A stretch of 13,856 nt of DNA, taken from NCBI GenBank assembly GCA_945896935.1, contig CAMDER010000030.1, positions 1-13,856 on the forward strand, in the 5' to 3' direction. The stretch's first letter is position 1. Every line of letters starts with the position of its first letter. The position numbers and the translations under genes were made by a program. Shown piece by piece: positions 1-5,959 of this stretch. Source of the stretch: Bifidobacterium breve (GTDB lineage: Bacteria; Actinomycetota; Acidimicrobiia; Acidimicrobiales; Ilumatobacteraceae). The notes under the pieces were generated by a model. The model worked only from the letters and a program-made list of their open reading frames with translations. It ran no database searches and was not told the origin of the DNA.

Positions 1-881
1 CTGACACCGTTGACGGTCAAACTTGTCTCGGCAATGTCGGTGCTTAAGACCACACGACGACGTCCGACTGGCGATGGTGCGAGTGCACGATCTTGATCGG
101 CGAGCGATAGTGCACCAGCAAGTGGGTACACATCGGTATCAGGCATGACCGATCGTTCAAGCGTTTGTTGGACGCGATTGATTTCACCGATGCCTGGTAG
201 GAAAACCAAAATGTCACCAGCGTTTTCTCGCAACGCACGCAGTGTTACATCAGCCACTGCATCATCGAGCCGTTGTTGTTTACCGGGCGGTGCCCAGGTG
301 ATGTCAACGGGATGTTGGCGGCCAACGCTTGAAATGATGGGGGCAGGTTCACTGTCGCCAAGAAGTTTTGCAAAGCGATCGGTGTCGGCAGTTGCTGACA
401 TCGCTAGTACGCGCAAATCTGGTCGTAAGTTTTTACGAGCATCAAGACATAATGCAAGACCAACATCGGTTGGCAGATTGCGTTCATGTACTTCGTCAAA
501 GATCACGAGTCCGATTCCCGGAAGTTCGGGATCGTTTTGTAATCGCCGCGTCAGAATTCCTTCGGTGACGACTTCAATACGCGTATTGGGTCCGATGCGT
601 CGCTCATCGCGCGTTTGATATCCAACAAGCTCGCCTGGTTCTTGTCCGATCAACGAGGCGAGGCGTCGGGCTGCGGCACGAGCGGCAAGTCGACGTGGCT
701 CAAGCATCACAATGCGTTGACCACGAAGCCAGTCTTCGTTGATAAGGCGAAGTGGAATGAGCGTGGTTTTTCCAGCGCCCGGCGGAGCGACAAGAACCGC
801 AGTGAGTCGAGCAACTAATGCCGATCGAAGTTCGTCAATGACGTCTTCAACAGGGAGGTCAGTCAGAGGTAACAGAATCAG
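1..881 (-). CDS. hrpB: ATP-dependent helicase HrpB, N-terminal part (gene runs off the left edge)
   Basis: This is a DEAH/RHA-type superfamily 2 NTP-dependent RNA helicase of the HrpB family; the exact cellular role of HrpB is poorly defined. On the minus strand I read about 293 codons. They contain a Walker A motif APPGAGKTT (near 761-790), the DEAH-box equivalent FDEVHERN (near 483-505), motif III MSAT, and motif V VVLSTDIAETSLTV at the window edge. The stretch EPRRLAARAAARRLASLIG also matches what I remember of E. coli HrpB, in the same order. The C-terminal half lies outside the window. The start is odd. The frame is open back to a TAG just above 900, but it has no ATG, GTG or TTG before the Walker A motif. 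The best candidates are CTG at 881, which overlaps the upstream TGA as CTGA, or CTG at 866 giving (M)TDLPVEDV. The first standard start (GTG at 710) would remove Walker A. Confidence 0.9.
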   Translation of the reverse strand, partial: MILLPLTDLPVEDVIDELRSALVARLTAVLVAPPGAGKTTLIPLRLINEDWLRGQRIVMLEPRRLAARAAARRLASLIGQEPGELVGYQTRDERRIGPNTRIEVVTEGILTRRLQNDPELPGIGLVIFDEVHERNLPTDVGLALCLDARKNLRPDLRVLAMSATADTDRFAKLLGDSEPAPIISSVGRQHPVDITWAPPGKQQRLDDAVADVTLRALRENAGDILVFLPGIGEINRVQQTLERSVMPDTDVYPLAGALSLADQDRALAPSPVGRRRVVLSTDIAETSLTVNGV

Positions 882-1432
882 CCAAGTGCGGGAGTGCCGC
901 TAAATGAAACGGGATCTCCGGCTGCCGGAATTGAAGGAGCGGTCCATGCCGTGGTGTCGGCAATGGCCTTGGCAACTTTGCGCCACTCGACGCCGTCCCA
1001 ACCTTCAGCAACAGCGGGAATGGTGCCATCGGAGCGGACGAAAACAAAGGCGGGCAAGGTAGCGAGTCCGAATGCCTTCACTGCCGCACGATCGGGATCG
1101 GTGAAGACCAAGAACTCTTTGGTCAACGGTCCGAGAAATGAGCGAGTCTGATCGGCGTTGGCGGTGACGATCAAACTGGTGCGAGCGGCAGAGTCCCCAA
1201 AAGCTCGAAGAATCCGTGCGGCGGCGGGAAGAATCCACGAACTTTCGTTGGTGTAGGGGTCAAGAACGACTGACGCGAGGTGGAAGGTGGTGAGCCATTC
1301 GCTGAGTTTGCGGGCTGGAAAGGCGTCGGCTTCAAGCGAAAGGGGCTCAAGGAGGAGATCGGGAGAAGGTGTTGCAACCACGGTCTCAACGGTAGCGCAG
1401 ACTCGCTGGTCAACCCCCACTACCAACCCCAC
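878..1432 (-). CDS. Thioredoxin-fold protein lacking the CxxC active site
   Basis: The protein is about 184 aa and looks like a TlpA/thioredoxin-fold domain preceded by an N-terminal extension. From LASVVLDPYTNESSW through LIVTANADQTRSFL and FLVFTDPDRAAVKAFGLATLPAFVFVRSDGTI it follows the order of a thioredoxin fold, including the cis-proline loop (LPAF) and the following strand-turn (VRSDG). At the position of the usual CxxC it has TNES, so it cannot act as a normal disulfide reductase. The only cysteine is near the N-terminus (QRVCATVE). I see no signal peptide, so it is probably cytoplasmic. The open frame extends to 1675, but that would overlap the divergent PPOX gene deeply. GTG at 1432 is chosen; GTG at 1420, with GGGG upstream, is equally plausible. 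Its stop abuts or overlaps the proposed hrpB start, suggesting co-transcription. The function is unknown. Confidence 0.7.
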   Translation of the reverse strand: MGLVVGVDQRVCATVETVVATPSPDLLLEPLSLEADAFPARKLSEWLTTFHLASVVLDPYTNESSWILPAAARILRAFGDSAARTSLIVTANADQTRSFLGPLTKEFLVFTDPDRAAVKAFGLATLPAFVFVRSDGTIPAVAEGWDGVEWRKVAKAIADTTAWTAPSIPAAGDPVSFSGTPALG

Positions 1433-1498
1433 TCTTGGGGGGTGAATTGCGTCCAAGAGGCGAGGGTTGTGGGATGGGGAACTAGTCTCAAAATACAT
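1433..1498. promoter_or_regulatory. Divergent intergenic region between thioredoxin-fold gene and PPOX gene
   Basis: These 66 bases separate two divergently transcribed genes, so they must hold both promoters unless these lie inside the genes. I see no convincing pair of -35/-10 hexamers. The plus-strand gene has only a distant GGGGA (about 20 nt before its ATG), so its transcript may be leaderless or weakly translated. The call rests on gene arrangement only. Confidence 0.35.
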
Positions 1499-1966
1499 AT
1501 GGCAAATAAGCGCACTTCCATCACGATGACCGAGGCCGAAATTGCGGCCTACCTTGACACTCAGACCATTCTCAACATTGCGTCGATCGGGCCGACCGGA
1601 CACCCGCATTTGGTGGCCATGTGGTACGAGGTCATGGACGGCAAAGTGACATTCTGGACTTTCGGCAAGAGCCAAAAGATCGTCAACTTGCGTCGCAATA
1701 ACAAGATCACCGGTCTGATTGAAAGTGGCGATGCTTACGAAGATCTCAAGGGACTTGAGATCGTCGGAACGGCCACCATCATCGAGGACTACGACAAGAT
1801 CTTGGCCATTGGTAGAGCAGTCGGACTCAAGTACAACGGCGAAGGCGCAATCAGCGATGCTGCACTTCCATTCTTAGAAGCGCAAGCAAAGAAGCGTCTC
1901 GGAATTCAGATCGAAGTTGAGAACATCGTGTCGTGGGACCACAGCAAGATTGGTGGCGGTTACTAA
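1499..1966 (+). CDS. PPOX-class, probably F420-dependent, oxidoreductase
   Basis: This 155-aa protein has the split-barrel fold of pyridoxamine-5'-phosphate-oxidase-like proteins. The early segment TILNIASIGPTGHPHLVAMWYE followed by VTFWTFGKSQKIVNLRRNN and GLEIVGTATI is the usual order of strands in the actinobacterial F420/flavin-binding members (Putative_PNPOx type). The family uses F420 or FMN/FAD in the cytoplasm; the substrate cannot be told from the sequence. The open frame continues upstream to 1280, but that part lies antisense to the thioredoxin-fold gene. ATG at 1499 (MANKRTSITMTEAEIAAYL) gives the typical length. It diverges from the preceding gene and converges on the MocR gene with a 22-bp gap in which no terminator hairpin is evident. 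There is no clear link to the pyrimidine genes beyond the shared likely use of F420. Confidence 0.82.
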   Translation: MANKRTSITMTEAEIAAYLDTQTILNIASIGPTGHPHLVAMWYEVMDGKVTFWTFGKSQKIVNLRRNNKITGLIESGDAYEDLKGLEIVGTATIIEDYDKILAIGRAVGLKYNGEGAISDAALPFLEAQAKKRLGIQIEVENIVSWDHSKIGGGY

Positions 1967-1988
1967 ACCGCATGACTCGACACGCTGG

Positions 1989-3374
1989 TCAACGTTGACC
2001 GCGTCGGCCGCTTCCAGAAATTGTTGCAGCTGAGGCAATTGCTTGAGCGGTTGCCTCAAGATCGGATGTGGCTCCTAACAGTCCAACTGTCAGGCGCATT
2101 GAATCAGGATATGCGTTGACGAAGAACGGTGTTCCTGGTGCTGCACCAATTCCTTGGGCGGCCAAAGTCATGAGTGCACTTCTTTCGTCGCTCACTCGAA
2201 CCCACAAATTGATTCCGTCGGTTCCGGTGCTAAAAACGTTGCGATCATTGAGGATTTGCACAACTTCTCGGCGACGTCGTGAGTATTCGTCGCGCGCATG
2301 GCTGAGTGCTTCGAGTGTTGTTTCGTCGTCAAGCAATTCAAGTAGCACGGCTTGCAAGATGCGACTACTCCAACCCGGACCGAGTAGCCGACGATTGGCA
2401 GCAGCTGCAATAACATCGCCGGCACCACCAACGGCTGCAAGTCGTAAATCGGGCCCATGGCTCTTTGAATAACTTCGGATATGAACAGTGCGCGCAGGTA
2501 GGTAGTTACCAATGCTGTTGAGTTCACCGACAGCAATATCACCGGCATGATCGTCTTCAATAATAGTGATTGATTCTGAATGTCCAGATGCGACGATCGC
2601 TGCAGCAATTTGTTGAGAGCGTTGCGCTGTCATCGTGACACCAGTTGGGTTTTGCGCGCGTGGTTGCAAAAACAATGCAGTGGGCTTTTGTCCAAGTGCT
2701 ACAGCAAGGGCTTCAACATTCATACCCTCGGCGTCTACATCAATGCCAATGACATCGGCACCGATTTGTTCGAGCAAGTCGAGCAGCGGAGGGAACGTGG
2801 GATGTTCAACGACCACACGGTCGCCGAGACGCACAACAACTTGGGCGATGCGGTCAAGTGCATCCATGGCCCCATCGACGACGGTGAGTTCCTCGGGAAC
2901 GAATGGCCACCGTTGGCGTAACGCCTCTTCAAGTTGGGGCAACACGGGATGGTCGAGGTAACTGCTTGTTAAGGCCTGGCTACTCACTCGAGCCAAAGCG
3001 GTTCTTAAGTCGGGAAGAAGGGTTGAATCGGGTGTGCCGGTCGACAGATCAAGAGTGAAATGGCCGTGATGATCGCTATCGGCGGCCACCTGTCGATAGC
3101 GGCGTGGACCACCAGGACCAGTGGGCTGGCGGACAAATGAACCATTACGACCCAGAGTTTCAATGGCTCCGACCTCGGCGAGCGAGCGCCAGGCCTCGCC
3201 AACCGTGGTGGGAGAAACCCCAAGTTTGCGTGACAGCTGCCGAACGGTGGGCAACTGCGCTCCAATGACCAATTCGCCCGACGAGATCATGCGCCCAATT
3301 GCTGTGGCGATACCACGCGCGCTGCGATCGTTGATTCCGTTTGCGATTTCGAGAGTCAAGGTGTCGGTGATCAT
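1989..3374 (-). CDS. MocR/GabR-type transcriptional regulator (GntR HTH plus aminotransferase-like domain)
   Basis: The protein has 461 aa. Residues about 15-85 form a GntR winged helix (LPTVRQLSRKLGVSPTTVGEAW, then wing IETLGRNGSFV). Residues about 105-450 form a fold-type I, PLP-binding domain with QNPTG (N242), EDDHAGD (D274-H276) and the Schiff-base lysine K304 in SYSKSHGPDLR (R311). In GabR-like proteins PLP forms an aldimine with an amine effector and so changes DNA binding. Here the usual EDDY tyrosine is histidine (H276). It is divergent from the N-carbamoyl-beta-alanine amidohydrolase gene, so control of that operon is likely. Beta-alanine or beta-aminoisobutyrate is the natural candidate effector (inference). 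Start ATG at 3374 has no visible Shine-Dalgarno sequence, but the HTH begins at the expected distance. A standalone aminotransferase is excluded by the HTH; residual enzymatic activity is possible but unproven. Confidence 0.9.
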   Translation of the reverse strand: MITDTLTLEIANGINDRSARGIATAIGRMISSGELVIGAQLPTVRQLSRKLGVSPTTVGEAWRSLAEVGAIETLGRNGSFVRQPTGPGGPRRYRQVAADSDHHGHFTLDLSTGTPDSTLLPDLRTALARVSSQALTSSYLDHPVLPQLEEALRQRWPFVPEELTVVDGAMDALDRIAQVVVRLGDRVVVEHPTFPPLLDLLEQIGADVIGIDVDAEGMNVEALAVALGQKPTALFLQPRAQNPTGVTMTAQRSQQIAAAIVASGHSESITIIEDDHAGDIAVGELNSIGNYLPARTVHIRSYSKSHGPDLRLAAVGGAGDVIAAAANRRLLGPGWSSRILQAVLLELLDDETTLEALSHARDEYSRRRREVVQILNDRNVFSTGTDGINLWVRVSDERSALMTLAAQGIGAAPGTPFFVNAYPDSMRLTVGLLGATSDLEATAQAIASAATISGSGRRGQR

Positions 3375-3411
3375 CAGAAATGAGTCAATCGTGTTTCATC
3401 TGCGAAAAAGC

Positions 3412-3438
3412 ATTGTCCTGTCACAATAATGGCATTGT
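3412..3438. promoter_or_regulatory. Candidate MocR operator: three alternating half-sites at 11-bp spacing
   Basis: ATTGT (3412-3416), ACAAT (3423-3427) and ATTGT (3434-3438) are separated by exactly 6 nt each. The half-sites therefore start 11 bp apart, on one face of the helix, in alternating orientation. The outer pair is also a direct repeat of CATTGT 22 bp apart. MocR-family operators are typically direct or inverted short repeats in the divergent region, so this is the best candidate site for the adjacent regulator (inference). Confidence 0.45.
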
Positions 3439-3470
3439 TCATGTAGTCATGTGTCAATTACCCTAATGAG

Positions 3471-3480
3471 GAAGCGCTTC
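3471..3480. promoter_or_regulatory. Perfect palindrome GAAGCGCTTC, LacI-like operator core
   Basis: A 10-bp perfect palindrome with core AAGCGCTT lies 70 bp upstream of the operon's first gene. LacI/GalR-family operators commonly have a central CG in an A/T-flanked palindrome of this kind. No LacI-family regulator is encoded in this window, so a distant regulator would be needed. Confidence 0.3.
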
Positions 3481-3551
3481 AGTCTTGTTACTCATTGGTT
3501 AATGATTCAGACGATGATCAAGCGTGAGCGACAGTAGAAATGGGGAACGTT

Positions 3552-4403
3552 ATGACTGGTTCACAAGACAGCGTGCGCGCTGCAATTTTGCAGACCGACT
3601 GGACTGGCGCAAAAGAAACGATGATCGACAAGCACGAAGCGGCTTGTCACGATGCTGCCAAGCAAGGCGCGCAAGTCATCTGCTTCCAAGAACTGTTTTA
3701 CGGTCCATACTTTTGTCAGGTGCAAGACGTCGAGTACTACGGCTACACCGAGTACATCCCCGATGGTCCAACCACGCAGCGTTTCCAAAGCATCGCCAAA
3801 GAAACTGGCATGGTCATGGTGTTGCCGATGTACGAAATCACTCAGGCTGGCGTGTACTACAACACTGCCGCAGTCATTGATGCCGATGGCAAGTACCTCG
3901 GCAAGTACCGCAAGCAGCACATTCCGCAGACCAAGGGTTTCTGGGAGAAGTTTTATTTCAAGCCCGGCAATGGTGGCTACCCAGTTTTCGATACTGCAGT
4001 TGGCAAAGTTGGCGTGTACATCTGTTACGACCGCCATTTCCCAGAAGGCTGGCGGGCACTTGGTTTGAACGGAGCACAGATTGTGTTCAACCCTTCGGCA
4101 ACTCACCGCGGACTCAGTGAGTACATCTGGAAAGTTGAGCAACCAGCTGCTGCTGTTGCCAACATCTATTACGTCGGTGCGATTAACCGTGTTGGTATCG
4201 AGCCACTGGGTGAAAATGATTTCTACGGCCAGAGTTACTTCGTTGACCCAGAAGGCAAGTTTGTCGGTGCACAAGGCGACCCGTACAAGCCCGAGTTAAT
4301 TGTTCGCGACCTCGACATGAAGAAGTTGCGTGAAGTGCGTGATCGTTGGGCGTTCTATCGTGATCGTCGCCCCGAGGCATACGGCGACCTCACCGAATTG
4401 TGA
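3552..4403 (+). CDS. N-carbamoyl-beta-alanine amidohydrolase (beta-ureidopropionase), nitrilase superfamily
   Basis: The enzyme hydrolyses N-carbamoyl-beta-alanine (or the beta-aminoisobutyrate analogue) to the beta-amino acid, CO2 and ammonia, the third step of reductive pyrimidine degradation. The nitrilase catalytic triad is visible, numbered from ATG 3552: Glu47 (FQELFYGPYF), Lys121 (KYRKQHIP) and Cys158 (VYICYDRHFPE). The later block NGAQIVFNPSAT, LSEYIWKVEQPAAAVAN, AINRVGIE resembles eukaryotic beta-ureidopropionases. Length is 283 aa, normal for the bacterial branch. ATG at 3552 is preferred over 3540 because GGGGAA (3542-3547) sits 4-5 nt upstream of it. It is first in the plus-strand run, divergent from the MocR-type regulator, with dihydropyrimidinase 65 bp downstream. 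Related nitrilase-branch enzymes include N-carbamoylputrescine amidases, but the neighbours make the pyrimidine role most likely. Confidence 0.87.
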   Translation: MTGSQDSVRAAILQTDWTGAKETMIDKHEAACHDAAKQGAQVICFQELFYGPYFCQVQDVEYYGYTEYIPDGPTTQRFQSIAKETGMVMVLPMYEITQAGVYYNTAAVIDADGKYLGKYRKQHIPQTKGFWEKFYFKPGNGGYPVFDTAVGKVGVYICYDRHFPEGWRALGLNGAQIVFNPSATHRGLSEYIWKVEQPAAAVANIYYVGAINRVGIEPLGENDFYGQSYFVDPEGKFVGAQGDPYKPELIVRDLDMKKLREVRDRWAFYRDRRPEAYGDLTEL

Positions 4404-4429
4404 TCGTTAAGTTGTCGTTAGTTCATTTA

Positions 4430-4459
4430 CACCAAACATAAGGTTCACCAAACATAAGG
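4430..4459 (+). repeat. Tandem duplication in the dihydropyrimidinase leader
   Basis: The 14-base string CACCAAACATAAGG occurs at 4430-4443 and again at 4446-4459, a 16-bp period. The second copy runs into the Shine-Dalgarno sequence AAGGGGAGG (4456-4464) used by the gene starting at 4469. The first copy has a weaker AAGG. It looks like a recent small duplication of the ribosome-binding region. Confidence 0.8.
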
Positions 4460-4468
4460 GGAGGCATC

Positions 4469-5917
4469 ATGGCCAAGGTATTAATCAAGAACGGATTAGT
4501 CATTTCACCAACAGGTGTGATCGCCAATGATGTGTTGATCGATGGCGAAAAGATTGCTGCAGTCGGCGCTCCGGGATGGTTTGAATCATCCGAGCAAGGT
4601 TGCGACACGGTCATTGATGCCAAGGGTAAATATGTCATTCCTGGTGGCGTTGATGTGCATACGCACATGGAACTTCCATTCGGTGGAACCTTTGCTTCTG
4701 ACACATTTGAAACCGGATCGCGTGCAGCTGCTTGGGGCGGAGTGACAACGATTGTTGACATGGCCGTCCAGCGCTACGGCGAAAATGTTTTTGATGGCCT
4801 TGCCGAATGGCATCGCAAAGCAACTGGTGAATGTGCAATTGACTATGCCTTCCACCAAATTATCGGTGGCGTTGATGATCAATCGTTGAAGGATATGAAG
4901 TACCTCACCGAGCACGAAGGCATCAGCAGTTTCAAACTGTTCATGGCGTACCCCGGTGTGTTTTATAGCGATGACGGTCAGATTTTGAAGGCCATGCAAA
5001 CCGCTGCCGAATGTGGCGCAATGATCATGATGCATGCCGAAAATGGCCCCGCTATTGATGTTTTGGTGCAGCAGGCTTTGGCCCGTGGCGAAACCGATCC
5101 GCGTTATCACTCGTACACTCGCCCTTCGCCGCTTGAAGCCGAGGCAACGCACCGTGCAATCGTGTTGTCGCATGTTGCTGGCAACGTTCCGCTATACATC
5201 GTGCATATGTCGGCAGGCGATGCCCTCAACGAAGTAGCAGCAGCTCGTCACCATGGTCGTAACGTCTTTGCCGAAACCTGCCCGCAGTACTTGTGGATGA
5301 CTCTTGAAGAAACTTTGGGTCAACCTGGGTTTGAAGGTTCAAAGTATGTGTGCAGTACTCCAGTACGTTCACGCGATAACGACCCGCACTACATCGGCCA
5401 AATGGGACACGGTCACCAAGGTGACTTGTGGAAGGGTCTGCGCATGAACGAACTCGCAGTCGTGAGTACCGATCACTGCCCGTTCTGCTTCAAAGATCAA
5501 AAAGAACTTGGTCTCGGCGACTTCTCCAAGATTCCGAACGGAATCGGTGGCGTTGAACACCGCATGGAATTGATTTATCAGGGTGTTGTCGCTGGCGAAC
5601 TGACGCTTGAGCGTTGGGTCGAAACTTGTTGTACAACTCCGGCTCGCATGTTTGGTATGTACCCACAAAAGGGAATCATCGCTCCGGGCAGCGACGCCGA
5701 CGTTGTTGTTTGGGATCCGAATACCAAGACCAAGATCGGTATTAACGACAAGCATCACATGAACATGGATCACTCAGCATGGGAGGGTTGGGTCATCGAC
5801 GGAAAAGTTGACACGGTGTTCTCGCGTGGATCTGTGCTCATCGATAACGATCAATACGTTGGCCGCAAGGGTCATGGCAAGTACATCAAGCGCGGCTTGT
5901 CGCAATATCTCGTCTGA
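4469..5917 (+). CDS. hydA: Dihydropyrimidinase / hydantoinase
   Basis: This cyclic amidohydrolase opens 5,6-dihydrouracil or dihydrothymine to the N-carbamoyl-beta-amino acid, and it may also act on 5-substituted hydantoins. All ligands of the binuclear metal centre are visible: His64 and His66 (GGVDVHTHMELPF), the carbamylated Lys156 (SSFKLFMAYPG), His189 (MMHAENG), His246 (YIVHMSAG) and Asp335 (VVSTDHCPF). The 482-aa length is normal for the family. ATG 4469 follows a strong AAGGGGAGG (4456-4464). The product is the substrate of the amidohydrolase encoded just upstream, and mmsA follows 42 bp downstream. Substrate range (dihydropyrimidine or hydantoin) cannot be settled from sequence, but the neighbouring genes favour dihydropyrimidines. 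The protein is cytoplasmic, with no signal sequence. Confidence 0.93.
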   Translation: MAKVLIKNGLVISPTGVIANDVLIDGEKIAAVGAPGWFESSEQGCDTVIDAKGKYVIPGGVDVHTHMELPFGGTFASDTFETGSRAAAWGGVTTIVDMAVQRYGENVFDGLAEWHRKATGECAIDYAFHQIIGGVDDQSLKDMKYLTEHEGISSFKLFMAYPGVFYSDDGQILKAMQTAAECGAMIMMHAENGPAIDVLVQQALARGETDPRYHSYTRPSPLEAEATHRAIVLSHVAGNVPLYIVHMSAGDALNEVAAARHHGRNVFAETCPQYLWMTLEETLGQPGFEGSKYVCSTPVRSRDNDPHYIGQMGHGHQGDLWKGLRMNELAVVSTDHCPFCFKDQKELGLGDFSKIPNGIGGVEHRMELIYQGVVAGELTLERWVETCCTTPARMFGMYPQKGIIAPGSDADVVVWDPNTKTKIGINDKHHMNMDHSAWEGWVIDGKVDTVFSRGSVLIDNDQYVGRKGHGKYIKRGLSQYLV

Positions 5918-5959
5918 AAACCCCCAACAAAACAAACCAAAACAAACAAGGAGTTACCC

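Larger units (their letters stand above)
3375..3551. promoter_or_regulatory. Divergent control region between mocR-type regulator and pyrimidine operon
   Basis: This 177-bp region must carry the promoters of the regulator (leftward) and of the catabolic operon (rightward). It is rich in symmetrical elements. There are three alternating ATTGT/ACAAT half-sites at 3412-3438. GTCAAT occurs as a direct repeat at 3384 and 3453. GAAGCGCTTC is a perfect palindrome at 3471-3480. TCATT-ggtt-AATGA is an inverted repeat at 3492-3505. I could not assign unambiguous -35/-10 boxes. A short in-frame extension of the amidohydrolase to ATG 3540 is less likely than ATG 3552. Confidence 0.6.

Noticed and set aside
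145..618. Plus-strand 157-codon open frame
   Set aside because: It is antisense to the clear HrpB helicase motifs on the minus strand and its translation has no recognisable domain.
1280..1498. Upstream extension of the PPOX gene
   Set aside because: It runs antisense through the thioredoxin-fold gene; the family's usual N-terminus begins at ATG 1499.
1433..1675. Upstream extension of the thioredoxin-fold gene
   Set aside because: It would overlap the divergent PPOX gene by about 175 bases, and the translated extension is low in recognisable structure.
3561..4274. Minus-strand 237-codon open frame
   Set aside because: It lies wholly antisense to the amidohydrolase gene with its intact catalytic triad. 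The length reflects codon bias of the real gene; the translated protein shows no family features.
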